Positions 48,278 through 56,986 of a stretch of 64,000 nucleotides of DNA are shown here, piece by piece. Positions within the stretch are counted from its first letter, which is position 1. Every line of letters begins with the position of its first letter. Origin of the DNA: DASPKT01 sp035626475 (GTDB lineage Bacteria; Pseudomonadota; Alphaproteobacteria; Azospirillales; Azospirillaceae); assembly GCA_035626475.1 (NCBI GenBank), contig DASPNP010000022.1, forward strand, positions 124,001-188,000. Reading direction: 5' to 3'. Position numbers and translations under genes: made by a program. The notes beneath the pieces are model-generated. The model was given only the letters and a program-made list of their open reading frames with translations, was not told where the DNA came from and did not search any database.

Positions 48278-50581
48278 GTGATGCTCGTCTGGCGGAGTGG
48301 TGCGGTGGCGGAAGAAGCGCGTGGAGCGATGCTTCTGGAGGAGGGCAGGCGGCTGCTCCGGGATCAGAAGTTCGGCGAGGCGGCGATTGCCTATCGTGCC
48401 GCGCTGCAGGCACAGCCCGGCCATGGCGAGGCAAGTTTCGGGCTTGGTGTTTCCCTTTACCGAAGCGGCGAGCGCGCCGAGGGCCTGCGCTTCATGGTCT
48501 CGGGCGCCTTATCGGACCGGAACCCCGAATGGGCCGGCCTCGTGGCGCAGGCCTGGAGCGATGGGGCCTTCGGTCTGGCCGCGCGCAGCCTGCTGACCCA
48601 TCTGATCGCCACCCATCCCGGCCACGCCGCCTGCGCGATGTGGCAGGAGTGGCTGGCGAACGTGGAGAGAACCGTCCGCGCCCACTACGTAGACCGCTAC
48701 AAGCAGGAACCGCCACCCTCTACGCCGCTCAATCCCAAGAAGCCGGTCATCATCGCCCGCGGCAAGGTGGTTCCTTACGACAAGGCCATCACGCTTTCGG
48801 CATCCCTTCTCAACGCGCAGAAGACCGGGGAGGGCATCGACCTGCTGCGCCGGATCATCCAGCAGGTTCCCAACGGTCACTCCGCCTACGCGAATCTCGC
48901 GGTCGCGCTGAAGCGGCAGCGGGATTACGACGGCGCGCTGCTGGCCAATATGAACGCCCTGTGGGTCGCGCCGACCTTCACCAACAGCCTCTCCAACGTC
49001 GGCAATCTGCTCGTGGAGATGGGGTCGGCCAAATCGGCTCTGGTGTTCCTGCAGGCCGCCGTGCTGATCGCCCCGGACCACGGGAACGGCTGGCTCAACC
49101 TCGCGACCGCCTATCACCTCCAGGGCGGCTACACCTGGGAAGCGGAACAGGCGGCCCTCCGCGCCCTCGAGCTGATGCCCAACGAGCCGAAGTGCCTGAA
49201 CAATCTCGCCAATGTGCGGAAGGCGCAGGGGCTGCTCGCGGACGCGGTCGATCTGTACCGCCGCTGCCTGGAGAAGGTCCCCGACGACGCCATGACCTTC
49301 AGCAACCTGCTGCTGGCGCTGCAGTATGCGGACGGCTTCACGGCCGAGGAGATCGCGGCCGACCATCTGCGCTTCGGCGAAGTGTTCGAACCGCGTTATG
49401 CCAAGCAGCGCGCCCGCGGCTGGACCAATGCCCGCGACCCGGAGAAGAGGCTGAAGGTCGGTTTCGTCTCCCCCGACCTGCGCAACCATGCCTGCGCCTA
49501 CTTCATCGAACCGCTCTGGGAGCATCTGGACCGCGAGCGCATCGAGATCCACGCCTATTACGGCGTGATGACGGAGGACACCGTCTCCGCCCGCCTGAAG
49601 TCCATGTGCCACACCTGGAACAACGTGGCGCGACTGACCGACGAGCAGCTGGCGGAGAAGGTGCGGGCCGACGGCATCGACATCCTGATCGACGCCACCG
49701 GTCATACCGGCCGCAACCGCCTGCTGACCTTCGCGGCCAAACCGGCGCCGGTGCAGGCGACCTGGCTGGGGCATCCCAACACCACCGGCCTGAAAAGCAT
49801 CGACTGGCGCATCACCGACGCGCTCGCCGACCCGCCGGGCGTGGAGCCCTACTATGCCGAGCGGCTCTGGCGCCTGCCGCACATGTTCGGCGTCTACCGC
49901 CCGCTGATCCGCTTCCCCGAGAAGCGGAACTCCGAGGAATATGCGGTGAAGCCGACGCCGGCGCTGGCCAACGGCCACGTCACCTTCGGCAGCTGCAACA
50001 ACCTCGCCAAGATCACGCCTGCCGTGATCGAGCTGTGGTGCCGCCTCCTGCGCGAGGAGCCGACCTCCAAGCTGCTGATCGAGGCGCCGGGCCTGCAGCA
50101 GCCCGATTATGCCGAGGAGTACCGGCAGCGCTTCGTGGCGCACGGCATCGCCCCCGAGCGCATCCGGCTGGTCGGGCGCGACGACCGCTTCCAGTACCTG
50201 CGCTACAACGAGATCGACATCGCGCTGGACCCGTTCCCCTGCAACGGCGGCACCACCAACTGCGACCTGCTGTGGATGGGCGTGCCGCTGGTCAGCTGGC
50301 CCGGCGCCGGGTTCGTCTCGCGCATGGGCCTGACCTTCGGCACCGCGGCGGGCTTCCCGGAATGGATGGTGGGCTCGGCCGACGAATATGTGGCGCGGGC
50401 GCGGCAGCTGGCATCGGACGTGGCGGCGCTGAACCGGCTGCGCCTGTCGGTGCGGCCGCGGATGGAAGCCGGGCCGCTGCGCGACGAGGCCAAGTTCGGC
50501 CGTGACTTCGGCGACGCGTTGCGCGCCATGTGGCGTGAATACTGTGACGCCGGGACGATGGCCGCGGCGCAGGGAAGGTAG
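48278..50581 (+). CDS. TPR plus SPINDLY/OGT-like glycosyltransferase (family 41)
   Basis: Up to 767 residues; starts at 48278 (GTG), 48281 (ATG), 48305 (GTG) or 48329 (ATG with GGAG) are all possible. The N-terminal half is TPR (AIAYRAALQAQPGHGEASFG). The C-terminal half is a GT41 domain: KVGFVSPDLRNHACAYFIEP with the conserved His, ATWLGHPNTTGLKSIDWRITD, TFGSCNNLAKITP, and DIALDPFPCNGGTTNCDLLWMGVP with the donor-binding region. Bacterial relatives glycosylate Ser/Thr of proteins such as adhesins or flagellin. Its place directly after the S-layer-like gene suggests it may modify that protein (inference). Confidence 0.88.
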   Translation: MMLVWRSGAVAEEARGAMLLEEGRRLLRDQKFGEAAIAYRAALQAQPGHGEASFGLGVSLYRSGERAEGLRFMVSGALSDRNPEWAGLVAQAWSDGAFGLAARSLLTHLIATHPGHAACAMWQEWLANVERTVRAHYVDRYKQEPPPSTPLNPKKPVIIARGKVVPYDKAITLSASLLNAQKTGEGIDLLRRIIQQVPNGHSAYANLAVALKRQRDYDGALLANMNALWVAPTFTNSLSNVGNLLVEMGSAKSALVFLQAAVLIAPDHGNGWLNLATAYHLQGGYTWEAEQAALRALELMPNEPKCLNNLANVRKAQGLLADAVDLYRRCLEKVPDDAMTFSNLLLALQYADGFTAEEIAADHLRFGEVFEPRYAKQRARGWTNARDPEKRLKVGFVSPDLRNHACAYFIEPLWEHLDRERIEIHAYYGVMTEDTVSARLKSMCHTWNNVARLTDEQLAEKVRADGIDILIDATGHTGRNRLLTFAAKPAPVQATWLGHPNTTGLKSIDWRITDALADPPGVEPYYAERLWRLPHMFGVYRPLIRFPEKRNSEEYAVKPTPALANGHVTFGSCNNLAKITPAVIELWCRLLREEPTSKLLIEAPGLQQPDYAEEYRQRFVAHGIAPERIRLVGRDDRFQYLRYNEIDIALDPFPCNGGTTNCDLLWMGVPLVSWPGAGFVSRMGLTFGTAAGFPEWMVGSADEYVARARQLASDVAALNRLRLSVRPRMEAGPLRDEAKFGRDFGDALRAMWREYCDAGTMAAAQGR

Positions 50582-50588
50582 GATCGCG

Positions 50589-51359
50589 ATGAAGCTGGTG
50601 ATTCTGGCGGGTGGCCTGGGGACACGTCTCAGCGAGGAGACCGCGCGCGTGCCGAAGCCGATGGTGACCATCGGCGGCCATCCCATCCTCTGGCACATCA
50701 TGAAGATCTATTCCGCCCACGGGGTGGACGACTTCATCATCTGTCTGGGCCACCTGGGCTATGTGATCAAGGAATACTTCGCCAACTACGCGCTTCACCG
50801 CAGCGACGTGACCTTCGACTACCGCACCGGCGAGGCGCAGTACCACAAGTCGGCGGCCGAACCCTGGCGGGTGACGCTGGTCGACACCGGGTCGGAGACC
50901 ATGACCGGCGGCCGTCTCCGCCGCGTCGGCCACCTGCTGGAGCCGGGCGAGACCTTCTGCATGACCTATGGCGACGGCGTCGGCGACGTCGACGTCACTC
51001 GGTCGATCGAGTTCCACAAGGGCCATGGGCTCGAGGCGACGATGACCGTGGTGCGCCCGCCCGGCCGCTTCGGCGCCACGGTGATCAAGGACGGCAAGGT
51101 GGTGGATTTCGCCGAGAAGCCGGAAGGCGACGGCGGCGTGATCAATGGCGGTTTCTTCGTGCTGAACCAGCGGGTGGTCGAGCGCGTCACCGGCGACGAG
51201 ATCCCGTGGGAGCGGGCGCCGCTGGAAGGGCTCGCCCGCGACGGGCAGCTGGCCGCCTTCCACCATGACGGCTTCTGGCAGCCCATGGACACGCTGCGCG
51301 AGAAGCAGCAGCTGGAGGCCCACTGGGCGTCCGGCACCGCGCCCTGGAAGGTCTGGTGA
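50589..51359 (+). CDS. rfbF: glucose-1-phosphate cytidylyltransferase
   Basis: A 256-residue nucleotidyltransferase starting at MKLVILAGGLGTRLSEET, which holds the sugar-nucleotide loop. VPKPMVTIGGHPILWHIMKI and SAHGVDDFIICLGHLGYVIKEYF are signatures of the RfbF/DdhA group, distinct from RmlA. FAEKPEGDGGVINGGFFVL is the active-site segment. It makes CDP-glucose from CTP and glucose-1-phosphate. It starts 7 bp after the OGT-like gene, and its stop overlaps the start of rfbG (TGATG). Confidence 0.93.
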   Translation: MKLVILAGGLGTRLSEETARVPKPMVTIGGHPILWHIMKIYSAHGVDDFIICLGHLGYVIKEYFANYALHRSDVTFDYRTGEAQYHKSAAEPWRVTLVDTGSETMTGGRLRRVGHLLEPGETFCMTYGDGVGDVDVTRSIEFHKGHGLEATMTVVRPPGRFGATVIKDGKVVDFAEKPEGDGGVINGGFFVLNQRVVERVTGDEIPWERAPLEGLARDGQLAAFHHDGFWQPMDTLREKQQLEAHWASGTAPWKVW

Positions 51360-52423
51360 TGACCCCCTCCTTCTGGCAGGGCCGCCGCGTCCTGGTCACC
51401 GGCCATACCGGCTTCAAGGGCGCCTGGCTCTGCCTGATGCTGGAGCGGATGGGCGCGCGGGTGGCGGGCCTGGCGCTGGAGCCCGACCAGGAGCCGAGCC
51501 TGTTCGCCCTGGCCCGGCCGGACCTCGTCCTCGGCCACCATGCCGGCGACATCCGCGACGCCGCGCTGGTCGCCCGCACCGTGGCCGCGGTCAAGCCCGA
51601 CATCGTGCTGCACCTGGCGGCCCAGTCGCTGGTGCGCCTGTCCTACGCCGACCCGCTGGCGACCTACGCCACCAACGTCATGGGCACGGCGCATGTGCTC
51701 GAGGCGGTGCGGGCGCTGCCCTCGGTCCAGGCCGTGGTCGTGGTCAGCAGCGACAAGTGCTACGAGAACCGCGAGTGGATCTGGGGCTACCGCGAGGCCG
51801 ACCCGATGGGCGGCCACGACCCCTATTCCAGCAGCAAGGGCTGCACCGAGATCGTCGCCTCCTCCTGGCGCCGTTCCTACTTCCACGACCCGGCCGGGAC
51901 CAAGATCGGCAGCGGCCGCGCCGGAAACGTCATCGGCGGCGGCGATTGGGCCCGGGACCGGCTGGTGCCGGACACGATGCGCGCCTTCGCCGCCGGCCGG
52001 CCCGTCACCCTGCGCAACCCCAACGCGGTGCGCCCCTGGCAGCATGTGCTGGAGCCGCTGTCCGGCTACCTGCTGCTGGCGGAGCGGATGGCGGCCGAGG
52101 GGCAGGCCTTCGCCACCGGCTGGAACTTCGGTCCGGCGGACGAGGACGCGCAGCGCGTCGTCACGGTCGCGCGCCGCCTGGGGGAGCTGTGGGGCGAGGG
52201 GGCCCGGGTGGACGTCGCTACGGATGCCGACCTGCACGAGGCGCAGAGCCTGCGGCTGGACTGCACGAAGGCGAAACTGGAACTGGGCTGGCGGCCGATC
52301 TTGTCGCTTGACGAGGCGCTCGCCTGGACCTCCCAGTGGTACAGGTCGCACCGCGATGGCGCCGACATGCGCGCCGTGACGCTGGACCAGATCGCGCGTT
52401 TCAACGAGAGGGTTTCCCGGTGA
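51359..52423 (+). CDS. rfbG: CDP-glucose 4,6-dehydratase
   Basis: A 354-residue extended short-chain dehydrogenase. VLVTGHTGFKGAWLCLML is the NAD loop with the Gly-Phe-Lys-Gly characteristic of CDP-glucose dehydratases. VVVSSDKCYENREWIWGYREAD and DPYSSSKGCTEIV contain the catalytic residues and Tyr-x-x-x-Lys. RAGNVIGGGDWARDRL is another group hallmark. The product is CDP-4-keto-6-deoxyglucose. No RfbH 3-dehydrase follows; a C-methyltransferase takes that position. Its stop overlaps the next start (GTGA). Confidence 0.94.
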   Translation: MTPSFWQGRRVLVTGHTGFKGAWLCLMLERMGARVAGLALEPDQEPSLFALARPDLVLGHHAGDIRDAALVARTVAAVKPDIVLHLAAQSLVRLSYADPLATYATNVMGTAHVLEAVRALPSVQAVVVVSSDKCYENREWIWGYREADPMGGHDPYSSSKGCTEIVASSWRRSYFHDPAGTKIGSGRAGNVIGGGDWARDRLVPDTMRAFAAGRPVTLRNPNAVRPWQHVLEPLSGYLLLAERMAAEGQAFATGWNFGPADEDAQRVVTVARRLGELWGEGARVDVATDADLHEAQSLRLDCTKAKLELGWRPILSLDEALAWTSQWYRSHRDGADMRAVTLDQIARFNERVSR

Positions 52424-53652
52424 GTGCAGGCCGCTGCCGCTTCTGCGAAACGAAGCTGGAACACACCTTCTGCGACCTGGGCGTCCAGCCGCTGTCGAAC
52501 GCCTATGTCAGCGACCTGCGCCAGGGTGAGAACTTCTACCCGCTGCACGCCTTCGTCTGCGGCGAGTGCCTGCTGGTGCAGATCGAGGCGGTGGTTCCGG
52601 CGGACCATATCTTCGATGAGAACTACGCCTACTTCTCCTCCTTCTCCGACACGTGGCTGAGGGCCGCCGAGGCCTATGTCGCCATGATGACCTGGCGCTT
52701 CGGCTACGGCCCGAAGAGCCAGGTCATGGAGATCGCCAGCAACGACGGCTACCTGCTGCAGTATTTCGTGAAGCGCGGCGTGCCGGTGCTGGGCATCGAG
52801 CCGGCCGCCAACTGCGCCGCCGCCGCGCAAGAGAAGGGCGTGGAGACGCTGGTCCGCTTCTTCGGCACCGAGACGGCCAAGAACCTGGTCGCCCAGGGCC
52901 GGCGCGCCGACCTGCTGCTGGGCAACAACGTGCTGGCGCATGTGCCGGACATCAACGATTTCGTCGCCGGCATGAAGATCGCGCTGGCGCCCGGCGGCGT
53001 CATCACCATGGAGTTCCCCCATCTCCAGCGGCTGATGGAGCAGGGGCAGTTCGACACGATCTACCACGAGCACTTCTCCTACCTGTCCTTCGGCACGGTG
53101 GAGCGGATCTTCGCCCGGCACGGGCTGACGCTGTTCGACGTGGAGGAGCTGCCGACCCATGGCGGCTCGCTGCGCATCTTCGGCCGCCATGCCGAGGACA
53201 CGGTGCACGCCGTGACGCCCAGGGTCGCCGCCATGAAGGCGCAGGAGAGCGCCGCCGGCCTCGACCGGCTCTCGGGCTACGCCGACTTCGAGGAACGCGT
53301 GCGCGCCATCAAGCGCGACCTGCTGGACTTTCTCATTGCCGCCAAGCGCCAGGGCAAGAAGGTCGCGGGCTACGGCGCCCCGGCCAAGGGCAACACGCTG
53401 CTGAACTATGCCGGCGTGCGCACCGACCTGGTGGACTTCACGGTCGACCGCAGCCCGCACAAGCAGGGCCGCTACCTGCCCGGCACCCGCATCCCCATCC
53501 TGGCGCCCGACGCCATCATGGCGGCCAAGCCCGACTATCTGCTGATCCTGCCCTGGAACCTCCGGGACGAGATCATGGGGCAGATGGCCGGCATCCGCGA
53601 CTGGGGCGGCAAGTTCGTGGTGCCGATCCCCGGCCTGCAGGTGCTGGGATGA
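52420..53652 (+). CDS. sugar C-methyltransferase
   Basis: A 410-residue protein with a GTG start. It has the three-part layout of NDP-sugar C-methyltransferases. An N-terminal zinc site (CRFCETKLEHTFCDLG...CGECLLVQ) comes first. A SAM domain follows with VMEIASNDGYLLQYF and NNVLAHVPDINDF. A C-terminal Rossmann-like domain comes last (KVAGYGAPAKGNTLLNYAGV). EHFSYLSFGTVERIF contains the likely catalytic His/Tyr. It would add a methyl branch to the carbon beside the 4-keto group of the sugar from RfbG, usually C3. Overlaps on both sides show tight coupling with rfbG and the epimerase. Confidence 0.9.
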   Translation: MSAGRCRFCETKLEHTFCDLGVQPLSNAYVSDLRQGENFYPLHAFVCGECLLVQIEAVVPADHIFDENYAYFSSFSDTWLRAAEAYVAMMTWRFGYGPKSQVMEIASNDGYLLQYFVKRGVPVLGIEPAANCAAAAQEKGVETLVRFFGTETAKNLVAQGRRADLLLGNNVLAHVPDINDFVAGMKIALAPGGVITMEFPHLQRLMEQGQFDTIYHEHFSYLSFGTVERIFARHGLTLFDVEELPTHGGSLRIFGRHAEDTVHAVTPRVAAMKAQESAAGLDRLSGYADFEERVRAIKRDLLDFLIAAKRQGKKVAGYGAPAKGNTLLNYAGVRTDLVDFTVDRSPHKQGRYLPGTRIPILAPDAIMAAKPDYLLILPWNLRDEIMGQMAGIRDWGGKFVVPIPGLQVLG

Positions 53653-54182
53653 AATTCACGCCGCTGGCGATCCCCGGCGCCTGGCAGCTGGACGTCGACC
53701 GCCATGAGGACGAGCGGGGCTTCTTCGCCCGCAGCTGGTGCGCGGAGGAATTCGCCGCGCACGGGCTGAACGCCGGCTTCATCCAGTCCAGCGTCTCCTA
53801 CAACCGCCGCCGCGGCACGCTCCGGGGCATGCACCTGCAGCGAGACCCGCACGGCGAGGAGAAGCTGGTGCGCTGCACGGCGGGCGCCATGTACGACGTG
53901 CTGCTGGATCTGCGCCCCGACTCGCCCGCCTATCTGCGCTGGGCGGCGGTGGAGCTGACGGCGGACAATCGCCGGTCCGTCTACATCCCCAAGGGCGTCG
54001 CGCACGGCTTCCAGACCTTGAGCGACGATTCGGAAGTTCTCTACTGCATGACCGTGACGTTCCACCCCGCCGCCTCCATGGGCGTGCGCTGGAACGACCC
54101 GGCCTTCGCCATCGACTGGCCCGTGGCGGAGATCACCATCTCCGACCGCGACGCCGCCTATCCCGACTACCGCCGAGAGTGA
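53649..54182 (+). CDS. dTDP-4-dehydrorhamnose 3,5-epimerase family protein
   Basis: A 177-residue cupin of the RmlC family. DERGFFARSW, FIQSSVSYNRRRGTLRGMHLQ (including the catalytic His) and YIPKGVAHGFQTLSDDSEVLY are the conserved segments. It would epimerise C5 or C3/C5 of the 4-keto sugar; in this operon the substrate is probably the CDP-linked, C-methylated intermediate, not dTDP-rhamnose. The start overlaps the stop of the C-methyltransferase by four bases, and only 1 bp separates it from the next gene. Confidence 0.92.
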   Translation: MKFTPLAIPGAWQLDVDRHEDERGFFARSWCAEEFAAHGLNAGFIQSSVSYNRRRGTLRGMHLQRDPHGEEKLVRCTAGAMYDVLLDLRPDSPAYLRWAAVELTADNRRSVYIPKGVAHGFQTLSDDSEVLYCMTVTFHPAASMGVRWNDPAFAIDWPVAEITISDRDAAYPDYRRE

Positions 54183-54183
54183 C

Positions 54184-55248
54184 ATGACCGAGAAGATCCA
54201 GAGCGCCCTCAAGCACATCGCCCAGTCCCCGGCGGGGCAGGAACGCTTCATCGAGCTGCTGCTGCAGCTGGAGCCGTCGCTGCGCAAGGAGGGTCTCGAC
54301 GTGCGCGAGGAGATCACCGGCCCGCTGGTGGACGGCCTCTACGGCGACGACGACCGGCTGCAGAAGACGCTCTCGGACGGCACGGTGGTGGAGTTCCTCT
54401 ACCGCTCCAAGATCGCGCGCGACTTCCTGATGTCGCAGCCCTCGGTCCCCGACCATGTGTGGGAGCCGCAGACGACCAAGCTGCTGGTCCATCTGGCCAA
54501 GGGCTGCCGCACGGCGGTGGTCGGCGGCGCCTATTTCGGCGACCAAGCGATCCTGATCGCCAAGGAGATGGCGAAGTCGGGCGGCACGCTGCACGCCTTC
54601 GAGCCGAACAAGGAGCAGATGGGCATGCTCCGCCGCAACATGGAGCTGAACGGCGTCCGCAACATCGAGGTCCAGAACAAGGGCCTCTGGGACAGCAGCT
54701 CGGCCCACCTGACCCTGGTCGGCTACGACAGCTTCGCCCATCCCGAGCAGGCCGAGGCCGGCGCCGAGGACGCCTTCTCCACCGTCACCATCGACGAGTA
54801 TCTGGAGAGCGCGGGTGCATCCACCCTCGACCTGATCATGCTGGACATCGAGGGCGCCGAGCTGCGCGCGCTGCAGGGCGCCCGCCGCATGATCGAGCGC
54901 TCGGGCAGCGGCCCCGCCATCGTCTTCGAGGTCCACCGGCACTATGTCGACTGGACCAACGGCCTGCAGAACACGGACATCATCCGCTACCTGTCCAGCC
55001 TGGGCTACACCAGCTACGCGGTGCGCGACTACAACTCCAACCACGACATGGCGGGCCTGCCGGTGGAGCTGATCCCGGCCGACGCCGTGTATCTGGAAGG
55101 CCCGCCGCACGGCTTCAACATGATGGCGGTGAAGGATCCGGCGCGCGTGAGCGGCCCTGAGTTCCGCATCCGCCGCGGAGTCAGCCCGAAGCTGCTGCTG
55201 CACCGGGACCCGAAGCTGCACCAGCCGGTGCCGGATACGGCCGCCTGA
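54184..55248 (+). CDS. FkbM-family methyltransferase
   Basis: A 354-residue protein. The first about 90 residues are helical without a recognised domain. The methyltransferase core has TAVVGGAYFGDQAILIAKEM (motif I), LHAFEPNKEQMGMLRRNMELN (acidic loop) and LDLIMLDIEGAELRALQGARR, the FkbM signature. FkbM enzymes O-methylate sugars. It lies inside the CDP-sugar operon and could methylate a hydroxyl of the finished sugar or glycan. A second FkbM protein is encoded on the other strand at 56987. Confidence 0.88.
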   Translation: MTEKIQSALKHIAQSPAGQERFIELLLQLEPSLRKEGLDVREEITGPLVDGLYGDDDRLQKTLSDGTVVEFLYRSKIARDFLMSQPSVPDHVWEPQTTKLLVHLAKGCRTAVVGGAYFGDQAILIAKEMAKSGGTLHAFEPNKEQMGMLRRNMELNGVRNIEVQNKGLWDSSSAHLTLVGYDSFAHPEQAEAGAEDAFSTVTIDEYLESAGASTLDLIMLDIEGAELRALQGARRMIERSGSGPAIVFEVHRHYVDWTNGLQNTDIIRYLSSLGYTSYAVRDYNSNHDMAGLPVELIPADAVYLEGPPHGFNMMAVKDPARVSGPEFRIRRGVSPKLLLHRDPKLHQPVPDTAA

Positions 55249-55250
55249 CC

Positions 55251-56075
55251 GTGGCGAGGCTCACCGTTCTCGGTGCCCGCGGCTTCGTCGGTTCCCGCCT
55301 GGTGCGGGAGCTGGAGCGCCGCGGGCAGCCCTTCGACGCGCCGGAGACGGCGGACCGGGCGGCGCTGGAGCGGCTCCTGGCGGATAGCCCCGACCTGGGC
55401 GACGTCGTCTATTGCATCGGCCTGACGGCCGATTACGCCAAGCGGCCCTTCGACACGGTGGAAGCGCACACCAGCCTGCTGGCGCGCATCCTCCAGCGCG
55501 GCAATTTCCGGCGGCTGGTGTACCTGTCCTCCACCCGGCTCTACGACACGCTGCCGCCCGGGCACTATGCCGAGGACCAGGCCTTCCGCCTGTCGCCGGC
55601 CAATCCGCGCGACGTGTACGATCTGTCCAAGTGCCTGGGCGAATGGCTGTGCCTGAACACCGCGCCTGACCGGACCATGGTGGCGCGCCTCGCCTGCGTC
55701 TATGATTCGGAGGAGGGGGCGACCGGCTTCCTGCCGGACCTGCTGCGCCGGCTGCCCAACGAGCGCGACATCCACCTGGACAGCGCCACCGGCTTCGTCC
55801 GCGACTACATCCACTCCTCGGACGTGGTGGAGGCGCTGATCCGCATGGCGGGCGAGGGGACCGGGATCGTCAATCTCGGCTCCGGCCGCAACGTCTCCAA
55901 CGGTGAAATGGCGGCTTGGCTGAACGGGCTGGGCTGGTCGGTCACGCTGGCGCGGGAGACGCCGCTCCAGGCGGCCGCGTCGGTCGACGTGACCCGCCTC
56001 ACCCAGGAGGTGGGCGTCCGGCCGGTGCAGCTGGAGGCGTTCCTCAAGGAGTTCGCGAAGAGGATTCCGCGATGA
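55251..56075 (+). CDS. NAD-dependent epimerase/dehydratase family reductase
   Basis: A 274-residue short-chain dehydrogenase with a GTG start. VLGARGFVGSRLVREL is the cofactor loop, VYLSSTRLYDT carries the Ser/Thr, and DVYDLSKCLGEWLCL has Tyr-x-x-x-Lys. Its length and place at the end of the sugar pathway fit a 4-keto reductase that completes the branched deoxy sugar. The next gene starts within its last codons (ATGA-type overlap). Specificity is inferred from the operon. Confidence 0.86.
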   Translation: MARLTVLGARGFVGSRLVRELERRGQPFDAPETADRAALERLLADSPDLGDVVYCIGLTADYAKRPFDTVEAHTSLLARILQRGNFRRLVYLSSTRLYDTLPPGHYAEDQAFRLSPANPRDVYDLSKCLGEWLCLNTAPDRTMVARLACVYDSEEGATGFLPDLLRRLPNERDIHLDSATGFVRDYIHSSDVVEALIRMAGEGTGIVNLGSGRNVSNGEMAAWLNGLGWSVTLARETPLQAAASVDVTRLTQEVGVRPVQLEAFLKEFAKRIPR

Positions 56076-56722
56076 AGATCGTCAACATGACCCAGGGCGA
56101 GCTGGCCCAGTACGTCGCCCGCCAGATCGCCAACCTGATCCCGGACAACATCCCGGTCGACCAGGACCTGCTGGAGCGCTGCCTGCCGGACGCGCTGGAC
56201 CGCACGCGGACCTGCGTCAACGCGGTGCGCTGGTGGCGGCAGGACGAGTTCAACTACCTGCATTCCACCCAGTACTGCATCTTCCTCTACTATCTCTCCA
56301 ACACGATCTGGAAGGCGATGGGCGACACCGCCCTGCCGACGCGCCTGTTCCTGCTGAACAAGGCGATGAACGGCATCGACTGCTTCTACGAGATCGAGAT
56401 GCCCGACATCTTCTTCATCGGGCATTCGGTGGGGATCGTGCTGGCCAAGGCGACCTACGGGCGCCACCTGGTGCTGTACCAGAACTCCACCGTCGGCAAG
56501 AACCACGGCGCCGCGCCTGTTATCGGCGAGCGGGTGGTGATGTACCCGAACTCCGCCATCATCGGCGACTGCCGCATCGGCGACGGCACGGTGGTGGGCC
56601 AGGGCGTCAGCGTCATTAGCGGCACCACCCCGGGCAACAGCCTAGTCTTCAACGGCAAGGGCCGCGAGCTGGTGTTCAAGCCCTACGAGAAGAACCTGCT
56701 GGACGACATCTTCCGCTTCTAG
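56072..56722 (+). CDS. serine acetyltransferase-like hexapeptide acyltransferase
   Basis: A 216-residue protein. The N-terminal about 110 residues are helical and end in YEIEMPDIFFIGHSVGIVLAKATYG, which resembles the CysE-like entry into a left-handed beta helix. VVMYPNSAIIGDCRIGDGTVVGQGVSVIS forms the hexapeptide coils. It probably transfers an acetyl or other acyl group to a sugar rather than to serine, because it ends the glycan operon. Its stop overlaps by 4 bp the end of the small convergent gene. Confidence 0.82.
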   Translation: MKIVNMTQGELAQYVARQIANLIPDNIPVDQDLLERCLPDALDRTRTCVNAVRWWRQDEFNYLHSTQYCIFLYYLSNTIWKAMGDTALPTRLFLLNKAMNGIDCFYEIEMPDIFFIGHSVGIVLAKATYGRHLVLYQNSTVGKNHGAAPVIGERVVMYPNSAIIGDCRIGDGTVVGQGVSVISGTTPGNSLVFNGKGRELVFKPYEKNLLDDIFRF

Positions 56723-56922
56723 GCGGCGCTCTGCCGGCTCGCGGCCTCGGCCGGCAGGTCCAGTATGTGCAGCCAGCTGTCCGGGCGGCGCAGCGCCTCA
56801 GCATAGTAGGCGCGGGCCCGCTCGGCGCTGGGGAAGGGCAGGGGGAGATGGTCGTCCCCCTCCGACGTCAGCAGCCACCAGTCACCGTCCCGGCGCAGAT
56901 AGAAGTTGCGGCTGCGCGTCAT
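56719..56922 (-). CDS. small unknown protein
   Basis: A 67-residue protein with TRSRNFYLRRDGDWWLLTSE followed by FPSAERARAYYAEALRRPDS. The layout of a short beta sheet plus helix, with conserved Trp, resembles small DUF2188-like proteins, but this is only a similarity of pattern. No signal or membrane segment is present. It overlaps the convergent acyltransferase gene by 4 bp. The function is unknown. Confidence 0.6.
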   Translation of the reverse strand: MTRSRNFYLRRDGDWWLLTSEGDDHLPLPFPSAERARAYYAEALRRPDSWLHILDLPAEAASRQSAA

Positions 56923-56986
56923 GGCCGTCCTCCCTGCGGATCGTCAGGGTGGGAAAACGGCGTCCGACGGGGCCTTGTGCCGTCGC

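Noticed and set aside
48154..50701. Long alternative frames on both strands over the OGT-like gene
   Set aside because: Composition is non-protein-like, whereas the chosen frame has clear TPR and GT41 motifs.
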